DNA from: an uncultured Clostridia bacterium
Lineage (GTDB): Bacteria; Bacillota; Clostridia; Christensenellales; UBA1242
NCBI GenBank assembly: GCA_944377145.1
Contig: CALWEH010000007.1
Location: forward strand, 27,099-91,098
Direction of reading: 5' to 3'
DNA length: 64,000 nt
Position numbers and translations under genes: made by a program. Under the pieces are notes generated by a model. The model saw nothing but the letters and a program-made list of their open reading frames with translations. It was not told where the DNA came from and did not search any database. Below, one piece after another: positions 1-9,055 of the stretch (position 1 is its first letter; each line of letters opens with the position of its first letter).

Positions 1-1
1 T

Positions 2-1198
2 TTATATTTTAATCTTGAATTAAAGTTAGTTCCTGTATTATATGAAATGGAAAGTATGGGAATTAAAGTTGATGAAAATGCAATAAAAATGCTTAGTCAA
101 AAATATAATGATGAGCTAAAAAATCTTGCAAAAGAAATTTATTCTCTTGCTGGAGAAGAATTTAATATTAATTCTCCAAAACAGATGCAGGCAATATTAT
201 TTGATAAATTACATTTACAATATAAAGGTAAAAAGAGTACAAATATAGATGTTTTAGAAGCTATTCAGGATCAACATGAAATAGTAGAAAAAATTATTAG
301 ATATAGAAAAGTGGCTAAAATTACTAGCACTTATTTAGATGGCTTATTACCATACATTAAAAATGGTAAAATTCACACAATATTTATTCAAACAGCAACG
401 GCTACAGGAAGATTAAGTTCAAGAGAACCTAATTTGCAAAATATACCTGTTCGAGATGAAGAGGGAAGAGAATTAAGAAAGCTATTTACTAGCTCTTTTG
501 AAAATGGAGAAATAGTTTCAGCTGATTATAATCAAATAGAATTAAGACTGTTAGCTCATTTTTGCCAAGATAAACATCTTATTGAAAGTTTTAATAATCG
601 TCAAGATATTCATGCTTCAACAGCAAGTAGAATATTTGATGTTGATTTAAAGCTAGTTAGTCCTAAAATGCGCAGTATGGCAAAATCTGTAAATTTTGGA
701 ATTATTTATGGAATAAGTGAGTATGGATTATCAAAAAATGTTCATATAAGTCCAAAAGAAGCAAAAGAATTTATAGCTAAATATTTTGAATTATATCCAG
801 CTATAAAACAGTATATGGACAATAATGTAAAGATAGCCAAAGAAAAAGGTTTCGCTTCAACCTTAATGGGTAGAATTAGATATATCCCTGAATTAAATTC
901 AAATAATTATACTATGCGACAATTTGGCGAAAGAGTGGCTATGAATATGCCTCTTCAAGGTACAGCTTCAGACATTATAAAAATGGCAATGGTTAATGTT
1001 CAAAATAAACTAACTAGTAAAAATTTGAAAAGTAAACTTATATTGCAAATACATGATGAACTTATAGTAGATGCTTGTGAAGAAGAGGTTGAACAAGTGT
1101 GTAAAATATTGAAAGAAGAAATGGAGAATGTTGTTAAACTTTCTGTACCTTTAACAGTAGATGTAAATTATGGAAAATCTTGGTTTGATGCAAAATAA
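2..1198 (+). CDS. polA: DNA polymerase I, C-terminal polymerase domain (5' truncated by window edge)
   Basis: This is the polymerase domain of family A DNA polymerase I, which fills repair gaps and replaces RNA primers. The frame is open from base 2, before the first ATG, so the gene starts upstream of the window. Visible landmarks are TGRLSSREPNLQNIP, motif A (SADYNQIELRLLAH), the O-helix motif B (RSMAKSVNFGIIYG) and motif C (QIHDELIVD) with its catalytic aspartate. The stop is followed by a hairpin terminator shared with the convergent sigE gene. The proofreading and 5'-nuclease domains cannot be judged because they lie outside the window. Confidence 0.96.
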   Translation, partial: LYFNLELKLVPVLYEMESMGIKVDENAIKMLSQKYNDELKNLAKEIYSLAGEEFNINSPKQMQAILFDKLHLQYKGKKSTNIDVLEAIQDQHEIVEKIIRYRKVAKITSTYLDGLLPYIKNGKIHTIFIQTATATGRLSSREPNLQNIPVRDEEGRELRKLFTSSFENGEIVSADYNQIELRLLAHFCQDKHLIESFNNRQDIHASTASRIFDVDLKLVSPKMRSMAKSVNFGIIYGISEYGLSKNVHISPKEAKEFIAKYFELYPAIKQYMDNNVKIAKEKGFASTLMGRIRYIPELNSNNYTMRQFGERVAMNMPLQGTASDIIKMAMVNVQNKLTSKNLKSKLILQIHDELIVDACEEEVEQVCKILKEEMENVVKLSVPLTVDVNYGKSWFDAK

Positions 1199-1252
1199 AA
1201 ATTATATAAAAAAATAAAATTTATATAAAATAAAAATAAATATATAAAAACA

Positions 1253-1284
1253 AAAAAATAGCTTAAAAATAAGCTATTTTTATT
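1253..1284. terminator. Bidirectional intrinsic terminator between polA and sigE
   Basis: An A-rich arm ending in ATAGCTT pairs with AAGCTAT followed by a T-run, with A-runs and T-runs on both flanks. It sits between two convergent genes, so it can end transcription from either side. Confidence 0.75.
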
Positions 1285-1331
1285 TAATAATATTTTATTA
1301 ATAATATTTATTTTAATTTTTATACAAATAT

Positions 1332-2051
1332 TTATATATTTTTAGACATTGATAATTTTAATTTTTTTAATATTTTTTTCTCAAGTCTAGAAATATAACT
1401 TTGAGAAATATTTAATAATTCAGCTACTTCTTTTTGAGTAAGTTCGTCTTGACCATATAATCCATAACGCATAATCATGATATCTCTTTCACGAACATCT
1501 AATTCAGCTAAAGTTTGAAGTAAAAATTTTTTTTGATCTTCAGTTTCTACTTCTTGATAACTATCATTGGTAGAGGGAAGGATATCAGCCATTACAAGTT
1601 CACTTCCTTCATCATCCACACTTAAAGGTTCATCTAAACTTATTTCATTTAATGTTTTATTAATTTTTCTTAAATGCATTAAAATTTCATTTTCAATACA
1701 TCTTGATGCATAAGTTGCAAGCTTAATATTTTTATCTGCTTTAAAACTATCTACAGCTTTTACCAATCCTATTGCACCTACAGACACTAAATCTTCAAGT
1801 TCTATTTTTGAACTTTCAAATCGTTTTGCAATATATAATACAAGCCTTAGGTTATGTTCTATTAATTTTGAACGAGCATATCCATCATTAACTGTATCAA
1901 ACATATTTATATACATTTTTTCATCATCTTCTTCTAATGGAGGAGGAAGGGAATCATTTGAAAATATGTAGTTAACAATATCATCATAAGAATTAAATAT
2001 TGGAGAAATAAATTTATTAAATATATCTTTTATTTTGTTTAAAATATTCAT
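1332..2051 (-). CDS. sigE: RNA polymerase sporulation sigma factor sigma-E (pro-sigma-E)
   Basis: Mother-cell sigma factor of early sporulation. The 239-aa protein has an N-terminal extension of about 35 residues rich in hydrophobic and basic residues before LPPPLEEDDEKMY, matching the cleavable pro-sequence of pro-sigma-E. Region 2 contains IELEDLVSVGAIGLVKAVD and the KLATYASRCIENEI block that is characteristic of sigma-E and sigma-K. Region 4 ends with the helix-turn-helix VAELLNISQSYISRLEKK. The start has an AAAGGAC ribosome site. The gene lies 17 nt downstream of spoIIGA, which encodes the protease that activates it. Confidence 0.95.
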   Translation of the reverse strand: MNILNKIKDIFNKFISPIFNSYDDIVNYIFSNDSLPPPLEEDDEKMYINMFDTVNDGYARSKLIEHNLRLVLYIAKRFESSKIELEDLVSVGAIGLVKAVDSFKADKNIKLATYASRCIENEILMHLRKINKTLNEISLDEPLSVDDEGSELVMADILPSTNDSYQEVETEDQKKFLLQTLAELDVRERDIMIMRYGLYGQDELTQKEVAELLNISQSYISRLEKKILKKLKLSMSKNI

Positions 2052-2068
2052 AAAAATGTCCTTTTAAA

Positions 2069-2881
2069 TTAATTGTAACAAAAGCTTGAATTTAAAATAG
2101 CTTTATATTCTTTAGAATTATCAAAATGAAGAGCTACTCCCAGCTTTACTTTATAATATTCTCTTGCATGTTGATTAAATGACAATTTGTCTATAGTAAA
2201 TACTAAAATTTTTCGTTTTCCACTAATAGTGTTAGCTGTAATAAAGTGCGGGTCTTTTAATTCATTAAACTGATTTGTAAGATATTGATTTAAATTTAAA
2301 TTAGTAAGTTTTGTAAAAGTGTCAAAATTTATCAAACTAACAGGGTCGTTATTATCATATAGAGAATTCCCAGAATCTATAAAACTTTTAATAATTACAG
2401 ATTTATTATTATTGGTTAAAGTTATTTCATAAATATTTGAATTTGTTATAATTTTAGTTTTAATCCAACTTATAAGTTTACATAAAATAAATGTGGTTAA
2501 AATTGTAGTGATAAATACAAATATTAAGTTAGTGTCAGTTATTATGTATCCTGAAGAGGTTTGAGAGCCAAAGTTTGATAATATAGCTCCACCAATGGCA
2601 TAGCTTAAGCCTAGCATTAGTAATACTGACAGCATAAGTTGTTTTTTATTTATAGGTTTGAGAATTTGCAACATAATAATAGCAGATATAATTTTTAAAC
2701 AATTTGTAAGTAAAAAATTTGTGCAGAATGGATATATTAAAGTTGCAAAACTTCCAAATAAGGCTGAAAACATTATTCTTCTATACTTTATATGAGTGAA
2801 TATTAATTTTGATATAACTAAAAGTATGCAAAAGTCAATTATAAAATTAGTAATTAAAATTTGCTCTAAATAAATTTTCAT
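2069..2881 (-). CDS. spoIIGA: Sigma-E processing peptidase SpoIIGA (membrane aspartic protease)
   Basis: Septal membrane protease that cleaves pro-sigma-E. Five or so hydrophobic segments fill the N-terminal half. The soluble C-terminal half carries FIDSGNSLYD, the DSGN motif with the presumed catalytic aspartate. Position 2881 is chosen as the start because the protein then begins MKIYLEQILI, as family members do. The frame is open to another ATG at 2908, which would add nine residues. Neither start has a recognisable ribosome binding site. The gene is co-directional with sigE and divergent from sigG. Confidence 0.9.
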   Translation of the reverse strand: MKIYLEQILITNFIIDFCILLVISKLIFTHIKYRRIMFSALFGSFATLIYPFCTNFLLTNCLKIISAIIMLQILKPINKKQLMLSVLLMLGLSYAIGGAILSNFGSQTSSGYIITDTNLIFVFITTILTTFILCKLISWIKTKIITNSNIYEITLTNNNKSVIIKSFIDSGNSLYDNNDPVSLINFDTFTKLTNLNLNQYLTNQFNELKDPHFITANTISGKRKILVFTIDKLSFNQHAREYYKVKLGVALHFDNSKEYKAILNSSFCYN

Positions 2882-2946
2882 AATAATAATGTAGCAAAAT
2901 TTAAACATTAAATCTTAATAAAAATTTTTTGATAAAATGTTTTTTT

Positions 2947-2963
2947 TGACTTAGTTTGTCGAA
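2947..2963. promoter_or_regulatory. Candidate Spo0A box (0A box) between spoIIGA and sigG
   Basis: TTTGTCGAA contains a perfect 0A-box core TGTCGAA at 2957-2963. A degenerate copy (TGACTTA) lies exactly 10 bp upstream, giving the one-helical-turn tandem arrangement typical of Spo0A sites. It lies about 75 bp upstream of spoIIGA, a classic Spo0A-activated gene. Chance occurrence of a single core is possible in this much DNA. Confidence 0.55.
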
Positions 2964-2986
2964 ATATTACATTTTCTAATTTTATA

Positions 2987-3015
2987 GTATAAATTTTAAT
3001 CCAAAGCAAACAATA
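2987..3015 (+). promoter_or_regulatory. Candidate sigma-F-type promoter of sigG
   Basis: GTATA at 2987 and GCAAACAATA at 3006 match the sigma-F consensus GYATA and GGNNANANTR with one mismatch. The spacing is 14 bp rather than the usual 15. Sigma-F is the known activator of sigG in Bacillus. The assignment is by eye. Confidence 0.35.
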
Positions 3016-3030
3016 TGCCTAGAGGTGAAT

Positions 3031-3804
3031 ATGTCAAGAAAAGTGTATATTTGTAATATAAACACAGCAAACATTCCAAGACTTAGCAATGAAGAAACAA
3101 ATGCTATATTAAATCAAATAAAATTGGGCAATGTTCAAGCAAAGGAACATTTTATTTATTGTAATATGAGGCTTGTGTTGTCTGTAGCTCAACGATTTTG
3201 TGATACAAAGGAAAGTATGGATGATATATTTCAAGTTGGATGTGTAGGATTAATGAAAGCTATTGATAATTTTGACTTGACATTAAATGTAAGATTTAGT
3301 ACTTATGCTGTTCCAATGATAATAGGAGAGATTAAACGCTTTTTAAGAGATTCTAGCAGTATGAGAGTAAGTAGAAGTTTGCGTGATACAGCATATTTAG
3401 TGCTTAAAAGTAAAGAAAAGCTAAGTAAAGATAGAGCAGATGAAGTTTCGTTGGAAGAAATTGCTAGTGATTTAAATTTGACTTTATTTGAAGTGGTAGA
3501 TGCTATAGATGCAATATCAGCTCCAATGTCTTTAGATGAGGCTGTATATAATGATGGTGATGACAAGGTTATGTTATTAGAACATTTAGCAGATGAGAAT
3601 CAAAATAGTGATAAATGGATTGAAAATGTTGATTTAAAAGATGCTGTTAATGGTTTAGGTACAAGAGAAAGGCAAATATTGGATTTAAGATATTTTGCTG
3701 GAAAAACTCAAATGGAAGTGAGTGATGAAATAGGAATTTCTCAAGCACAAGTTAGTAGATTGGAAAAAAATGCTTTAGAACAAATTAAAAGACACATGGA
3801 ATAA
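3031..3804 (+). CDS. sigG: RNA polymerase sporulation sigma factor sigma-G
   Basis: Late forespore sigma factor. The 257-aa protein begins MSRKVYICNINTANIP, like the sigma-G N-terminus. It contains DDIFQVGCVGLMKAIDNFD (region 2) and FSTYAVPMIIGEIKRFLRD, which is diagnostic of the sigma-F/sigma-G branch. The region 4 helix-turn-helix reads DEIGISQAQVSRLEKNAL. ATG 3031 is preferred over GTG 3025 because TAGAGGTGA at 3020-3028 serves as its ribosome site. In most spore formers spoIIGA, sigE and sigG run in one direction. Here sigG is divergent. Confidence 0.94.
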   Translation: MSRKVYICNINTANIPRLSNEETNAILNQIKLGNVQAKEHFIYCNMRLVLSVAQRFCDTKESMDDIFQVGCVGLMKAIDNFDLTLNVRFSTYAVPMIIGEIKRFLRDSSSMRVSRSLRDTAYLVLKSKEKLSKDRADEVSLEEIASDLNLTLFEVVDAIDAISAPMSLDEAVYNDGDDKVMLLEHLADENQNSDKWIENVDLKDAVNGLGTRERQILDLRYFAGKTQMEVSDEIGISQAQVSRLEKNALEQIKRHME

Positions 3805-3814
3805 ATTTTTAAAT

Positions 3815-3842
3815 AAAGAGAATTTTATCTTCTCTTTTTTTA
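3815..3842 (+). terminator. Intrinsic terminator after sigG
   Basis: AAAGAGAA and TTCTCTTT form an 8-bp stem around a short AT loop, followed by a T-run. Confidence 0.75.
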
Positions 3843-3966
3843 TATAAAGATAAAAAATATTGTTAAAACATTTATGCAAAATTTCAAAATCTAGATGAAA
3901 ATACTTTATAATTGGAAAAAAATCTGCTAATATATAATTAAATAACTAGATTTTTTAGAGGAGAGT

Positions 3967-5766
3967 ATGAATAGGCAAGATAGAATTAGAAATTTTTGCA
4001 TTGTCGCTCACATTGACCATGGAAAAAGTACTTTAGCAGATAGATTTATAGAAATTACTAATACTGTAGATAAAAGAGATATGAATTCTCAATTATTAGA
4101 TAGTATGGATATTGAAAGAGAAAGAGGAATAACTATAAAGCTAACTCCAACCACTATGAAATATAACTATAATGGAGAAGAATACACATTAAATTTAATT
4201 GACACCCCTGGGCATGTAGACTTTTCGTACGAAGTTTCTAGATCGCTTATGGCGTGTGAGGGAGCTATATTAGTAGTTGATGCAAGTCAAGGTGTGCAGG
4301 CACAAACTTTAGCAAATGTATATCTTGCTTTTGATGCAAAATTAGAGATTATTCCTGTTATTAATAAAGTGGATTTACCAAGTGCAAATCCTGAAAAAGT
4401 TATTAAAGAAATAGAAGATATAATAGGAATCCCTGCTGATGATGCTCCTCTTATATCAGCGAAAACAGGGTTAAATATTGAAAGTGTGTTAAAAAAAGTT
4501 GTTGAAACCATTCCGCCACCTAAAGGAGATGAAAATGCACCTTTGAAAGCTTTAGTATTTGATAGTTATTATGATAGCTACAAAGGAGCTGTTAGTATGG
4601 TTAGAATAGTAGATGGCAAGGTTAGAGCTGGCGATCAAATTAAATTTATGCAGACGGGCAAAAGTTTTGAAGTAACAGAAGTTGGAATATTTAATCCTAA
4701 AAATAGCGAATGTGAACAATTACAGGCTGGAGATGTTGGATATATTTGTGCTTCTATTAAAAATGTGTCAGATACTAAGGTAGGAGATACAATTACATTG
4801 GTTAATAATCCTACAGCACAACCTCTTGAAGGGTTTAAAGAAGCTTTGCCAATGGTGTTTAGTGGAATTTTTCCTTTAGATGGAAGTAAATATGAAGAGT
4901 TGAAAGATGCGTTAGAAAAATTGCAATTAAATGACGCTTCATTGCATTTTGAAAAAGAAACAAGCGCTGCTTTAGGGCATGGATTTAGATGTGGATTTTT
5001 AGGTTTGCTACACATGGAGATAACAAATGAACGATTAGAGCGTGAATTTGGGCTAGACCTTATAACTACTGCACCTAGCGTTGAATATAAAATTAAAGAG
5101 ATTAATAAATCGCCTTATCTAATATCTAATCCAAGCTTTATGCCAAATCCTCAAGCTATAGAAGAAATAGAAGAGCCTATTGTAAAAATGGAAATTATAA
5201 CTCCTCCAGAATATTTAGGAAATATTATGGATTTGTGTAGTGAAAGAAGAGGCGAATACAAAAATATGCAATATTTAGATGAAAATCGCACAAAATTAAA
5301 TTATATAATGCCATTAAATGAGATTGTATATGATTTTTTTGATAAAATTAAAAGTTTGTCAAAAGGATATGCAAGTATGGATTATGAACTTTGCGGATAT
5401 AAGCCTAGCGATTTAGTTAAAATGGATATATTGTTAAATGGAGAAGTGTGCGATGCTTTGTCAATTATAGTGCATAGGTCAAAAGCTTATAAGCGAGGCA
5501 AAGCTTTATGTGAAAAGTTGAAAGAAGTTATTCCAAGGCATTTATTTGAAATTCCTATTCAAGCTGTGATAGGAGGTAAGGTTATAGCTAGAGAAACAAT
5601 AAGCGCTGTAAGGAAAGATGTGTTGGCGAAATGCTATGGAGGAGATGTAACTCGTAAACGAAAGCTGTTAGAAAAACAGAAAGAGGGTAAAAAGCGTATG
5701 CGTAAATTAGGTAGCGTTGAACTTCCTAGTGAAGCATTTATATCAATTTTAAAAATTGATGATTAA
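3967..5766 (+). CDS. lepA: Elongation factor 4 (LepA), ribosome back-translocating GTPase
   Basis: Translational GTPase acting on stalled ribosomes. The 599-aa protein has the usual family length. G1 is [10 protein letters not shown]3 is DTPGHVDF, G4 is NKVDLP and G5 is SAKTG. The LepA-specific C-terminal domain is present, with [19 protein letters not shown] and the basic run [17 protein letters not shown]. The start has a strong GAGGAG ribosome site. The following gene is hemW, and the lepA-hemW-hrcA-grpE-dnaK-dnaJ order is that of Bacillus. Confidence 0.97.
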   Translation: MNRQDRIRNFCIVAHIDHGKSTLADRFIEITNTVDKRDMNSQLLDSMDIERERGITIKLTPTTMKYNYNGEEYTLNLIDTPGHVDFSYEVSRSLMACEGAILVVDASQGVQAQTLANVYLAFDAKLEIIPVINKVDLPSANPEKVIKEIEDIIGIPADDAPLISAKTGLNIESVLKKVVETIPPPKGDENAPLKALVFDSYYDSYKGAVSMVRIVDGKVRAGDQIKFMQTGKSFEVTEVGIFNPKNSECEQLQAGDVGYICASIKNVSDTKVGDTITLVNNPTAQPLEGFKEALPMVFSGIFPLDGSKYEELKDALEKLQLNDASLHFEKETSAALGHGFRCGFLGLLHMEITNERLEREFGLDLITTAPSVEYKIKEINKSPYLISNPSFMPNPQAIEEIEEPIVKMEIITPPEYLGNIMDLCSERRGEYKNMQYLDENRTKLNYIMPLNEIVYDFFDKIKSLSKGYASMDYELCGYKPSDLVKMDILLNGEVCDALSIIVHRSKAYKRGKALCEKLKEVIPRHLFEIPIQAVIGGKVIARETISAVRKDVLAKCYGGDVTRKRKLLEKQKEGKKRMRKLGSVELPSEAFISILKIDD

Positions 5767-5776
5767 AGGGGGTTTT

Positions 5777-7162
5777 ATGAAAAATAATGATGTTGAGCAA
5801 GTTGATAAAGAGCAACTAATTCCAAATCAAGAGATTGAAAATAAAAAAAGTGATTTTGATAATAATACAAGTCAAAATCCAAATGAAACACATCAACAAG
5901 AGGATACAGAAAAGAAAGAAGAGAAAAGATTTTTATCCAATAAAAAATTTAAAAAGTTTGATAAAGCTCGTTATAGAGAGCAAAAATGCAGAGAGTGGGA
6001 AATTAAAATAGTAAATCAAAATATGAAAGATGATAAATTAGGGCTATATATTCACATTCCTTTCTGTGATAGAAAATGTGATTATTGCGATTTTGTTTCT
6101 TACTCTATGGATGAAAATGCTCAACATGATTTTCAACAAGCTTTGTTCAAAGAAATAGATATGTATCGTACTCAATGTGAAAAAATGGTATTTAATAGTA
6201 TATATATAGGTGGCGGAACTCCTTCTGTAATGTATGAAGGGTTTATATATGAATTAGCTAGAAAAGTGTATTCAACATTTCATTTTGAAGGAGACATAGA
6301 ATTTACTATTGAAGTAAATCCAAATTCTGTTACATACGATAAACTTTTAGAATATCTAAGAGCTGGAGTAAATAGGGTAAGTGTAGGAGTGCAATGTATT
6401 GATAGTAAGATTTTAAAAAATGTTGGACGTTTCCAAACTATTGAAAATATAGACAATACTTTTGACTTGTTGAAAAAAATGGGCTTTATAAATACTAGTG
6501 CAGATGTTATGATAGGGCTTCCAAATCAATCTCTTGATGCAGTAAAAGATACTATAAATTATTTAATAGATAAAAATGTTAAGCATATTTCTGTATATAC
6601 ATTGCAATTAGAAGAAAATACTCCATTATATAAAAATGTTAAAATGGGTAAAATTAAACCATTAGGCGATGAAGCTTGTATAAAAATGTACAATACAGTA
6701 ACTAAAATGTTAAAAGAAAATGGCTTTATACGTTATGAAGTGTCAAATTTTGCCATTCCAACTTATGAAAGTAGGCATAATTTTAAATATTGGAAAGATG
6801 TAGATTATTTAGGACTTGGAGTGTCAGCTCATAGTTTTTTAGAAAATTATAGATTTAGTAATACTTGTAGATTAGATGAATATATTGATATGTTAAATAA
6901 TGGTCAATTTCCTATAGTGAATAAAGAATTTATTCGTGATAGTGAAAGAAGAACAGAATACATAATGCTTTCTTTGCGTTTAGCTACAGGTTTAAATTTG
7001 GAAAAATTTAGAAAAAGATTTAAAGAAGACCTTTTAAAAACTAGAGCAAAACAAATACATGATTTAATAAAAAATGGTTATTTATATATTGAAGATGGAT
7101 TTTTAAAAATAGCTCCGCAACATTTTTATGTGTCTAATAGAATAATTTTAGAGCTATTATAA
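5777..7162 (+). CDS. hemW: Radical SAM heme chaperone HemW with long hydrophilic N-terminal extension
   Basis: HemW-family radical SAM protein (formerly HemN-like), thought to deliver heme to target proteins. The 461-aa form has the [4Fe-4S] motif CDRKCDYC within YIHIPFCDRKCDYCDF, followed by YIGGGTPS and the SVGVQ block. The C-terminal HemN domain ends near residue 460. About 90 residues rich in Asp, Glu, Asn, Gln and Lys precede the core, and a typical HemW (about 380 aa) lacks them. ATG 5777 is preferred over 5756 because AAAGGGGG sits just upstream. The extension's function is unknown. Confidence 0.9.
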   Translation: MKNNDVEQVDKEQLIPNQEIENKKSDFDNNTSQNPNETHQQEDTEKKEEKRFLSNKKFKKFDKARYREQKCREWEIKIVNQNMKDDKLGLYIHIPFCDRKCDYCDFVSYSMDENAQHDFQQALFKEIDMYRTQCEKMVFNSIYIGGGTPSVMYEGFIYELARKVYSTFHFEGDIEFTIEVNPNSVTYDKLLEYLRAGVNRVSVGVQCIDSKILKNVGRFQTIENIDNTFDLLKKMGFINTSADVMIGLPNQSLDAVKDTINYLIDKNVKHISVYTLQLEENTPLYKNVKMGKIKPLGDEACIKMYNTVTKMLKENGFIRYEVSNFAIPTYESRHNFKYWKDVDYLGLGVSAHSFLENYRFSNTCRLDEYIDMLNNGQFPIVNKEFIRDSERRTEYIMLSLRLATGLNLEKFRKRFKEDLLKTRAKQIHDLIKNGYLYIEDGFLKIAPQHFYVSNRIILELL

Positions 7163-7179
7163 ACTTTAATATATATTTT

Positions 7180-7208
7180 AAAGAGATAATTTATTATCTC
7201 TTTTTTTG
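7180..7208. terminator. Bidirectional terminator between hemW and the YjbR-like gene
   Basis: AAAGAGATAA pairs with TTATCTCTTT, then a T-run. It lies between convergent genes. Confidence 0.75.
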
Positions 7209-7210
7209 TA

Positions 7211-7873
7211 TTACTTCTTTTTTGCTAAATTATAGCTATTGTCTATCAAGTTAAATAATTTAGTGTTTGGAAGGCTGTAATCAAGGCAAATTGTTATCCA
7301 ATGGTTTTTATTCATGTGATAACCTTGATAAATTGTTTTATTGTCAATCAATTCATGTATTATATTTTCGTCTGCTCGTAGGTCGATTATTTCTACAATA
7401 TCATCACTATCAATTTTAAGCTTCCTTTTTGAAACAACCATCATTATTCCATACCATTTATTATTATCTTTTCTTCGCCATATAGCATTTTTAGGAGATT
7501 TTTCCCATAAATATTCTAAATTGTCTTTATAATTTTTACTGATATAGTTTATAACTTTAATGGCTTGTTTGCTTTTAAAAATATTCTTCTCAAAACATTT
7601 ATTTGAAATATCTTGCAAGATTTCTTCATATTCAGTTCTAATTTTGCCAACGAATTCTCCTGTAGCATCAGTTAAATGAAGTATATATTCATCTTGTGTA
7701 TCTTTTTCAATTAGTTTTGTTTTTATTTCTTCATTATCTATTTCTATTGTTAATATAAATTGATTGTCTAAAATAGGGGTTGAAAATAAATATTTATCAC
7801 CTTTATTTACAAATCCATACTCAATCAATTTGCTATAATTTATTTTTTTATTTGTCAATATTATTGTTTTCAT
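7211..7873 (-). CDS. MmcQ/YjbR family protein (CyaY-like fold, function unknown)
   Basis: The C-terminal half (about residues 105-215) has the YjbR/MmcQ pattern: LWEKSPKNAIWRRKDNNKWYG, MMVVSKRKL, IVEIIDLRAD and GYHMNKNHWITICLD. The N-terminal 90 residues form a separate beta-rich segment often joined to this domain in Bacillota. No enzymatic function is established for the family, although a DNA-binding role has been proposed. It is transcribed against the heat-shock operon and interrupts the usual hemW-hrcA adjacency. Confidence 0.8.
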   Translation of the reverse strand: MKTIILTNKKINYSKLIEYGFVNKGDKYLFSTPILDNQFILTIEIDNEEIKTKLIEKDTQDEYILHLTDATGEFVGKIRTEYEEILQDISNKCFEKNIFKSKQAIKVINYISKNYKDNLEYLWEKSPKNAIWRRKDNNKWYGIMMVVSKRKLKIDSDDIVEIIDLRADENIIHELIDNKTIYQGYHMNKNHWITICLDYSLPNTKLFNLIDNSYNLAKKK

Positions 7874-7957
7874 TCATTTAGTATAGCATAAATTTTTATT
7901 TAAGTTAAAAAATATTAAAAAAAAACAAAATTTTTCAAAAATATTTGGCAAAAGTTG

Positions 7958-7986
7958 TTGACTTTTGTTTGCAGACTGCATATAAT
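7958..7986 (+). promoter_or_regulatory. Sigma-A promoter of the hrcA-dnaK operon
   Basis: TTGACT at 7958-7963, a 17-bp spacer and TATAAT at 7981-7986. The predicted start falls within the CIRCE operator. Confidence 0.85.
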
Positions 7987-7990
7987 ATTG

Positions 7991-8017
7991 TTAGCACTCA
8001 AAGTGAAAGAGTGCTAA
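7991..8017 (+). promoter_or_regulatory. CIRCE operator (HrcA binding site)
   Basis: TTAGCACTC, nine bases, then GAGTGCTAA: a perfect consensus inverted repeat at the transcription start. HrcA bound here represses its own heat-shock operon. Confidence 0.97.
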
Positions 8018-8029
8018 AAGGAGTTCGGC

Positions 8030-9055
8030 GTGGAGTTTAAAAGTAAAAGGAAAAAAGATATTTTGCTTTACGCAGTTGACGAATATATCCGTAATCCTCA
8101 ACCAATTACTAGTGCTGGTATAAGTGCAAAATTTAATGATGTGAGTACAGCTACTTTAAGGAATGAGTTGAATGCTTTAGAGCAAATGGGTTATTTGCAA
8201 CAAATACACACTTCTGGTGGACGTATTCCTACTAGCCTTGCATATAGATGTTATGTTAATGATATTTTATCAAGCAATAAAATAGATTTTAAATCTTTAC
8301 AGCAAGTGAAAGATAATTATGAGATTAAAAGTGTTAATTTAATTAATACATTATCATCTTTAGCAAAACGGTTAAGTAGAGTTACTAATTGTCCTACAAT
8401 ACTTGTGCAAAATGGTATTGAAAATTTAAAGATTGTCGATATTAAAATTATTCCGTTAATTCAAAAAGATGCATTGTTGTTAGTAGAAACAGTTGCTGGA
8501 GTAATTGACGATAATCTTAGTGTTGCTCCAGATATTGATAGAGATGCTTGTAGAGATGCTTCAAATTATTTAACAGAGCATTTTAAAGGTCAAACTATTA
8601 AATATATGGTTGATAATGTAGCTGATGTTTGCTTGAAAGCTGGAGCTCAAATGTTTCAATTTAAAGCACTTATTGATAGTGTTACAGAAGCGTTACAAAA
8701 TGTTGTAAAACCAAAGTTAGATATATCTAATAGCAACACTTCAAAATTATTAGATAATATAACTTCAAATGAATATGACGAAGCAAAAGATGTATTATCA
8801 TTTTTAGAAGATAGTGATGAAGTTATAAATGCTGTATCTAATACTAATGAGATGAATTTTGTAATTGGAGAAGAAAATACAAATGATAAATTGAAAGGTG
8901 GAATGATGCTAAGTGCACCAATAATAATTGATGGGGTTAGCATTGCTTCATTAGCATTAGTTGGACCTAAGCGTGTGGATTATGGTAGTTTGGCAGCCGC
9001 TTTAAAGTTTATTATTAACCAAGCTGAAAATATTAATAAGAAAGGAGATTTGTAG
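8030..9055 (+). CDS. hrcA: Heat-inducible transcription repressor HrcA
   Basis: Winged-helix repressor of class I heat-shock genes. The 341-aa protein has the DNA-binding block ATLRNELNALEQMGYL followed by TSGGRIPT, and a C-terminal domain ending in GPKRVDYGSLAAALKFI, both typical. It starts at GTG 8030 with AAGGAG nine bases upstream, just after the CIRCE operator. Its stop codon TAG shares its last G with the grpE GTG start, which suggests translational coupling. Confidence 0.96.
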   Translation: MEFKSKRKKDILLYAVDEYIRNPQPITSAGISAKFNDVSTATLRNELNALEQMGYLQQIHTSGGRIPTSLAYRCYVNDILSSNKIDFKSLQQVKDNYEIKSVNLINTLSSLAKRLSRVTNCPTILVQNGIENLKIVDIKIIPLIQKDALLLVETVAGVIDDNLSVAPDIDRDACRDASNYLTEHFKGQTIKYMVDNVADVCLKAGAQMFQFKALIDSVTEALQNVVKPKLDISNSNTSKLLDNITSNEYDEAKDVLSFLEDSDEVINAVSNTNEMNFVIGEENTNDKLKGGMMLSAPIIIDGVSIASLALVGPKRVDYGSLAAALKFIINQAENINKKGDL

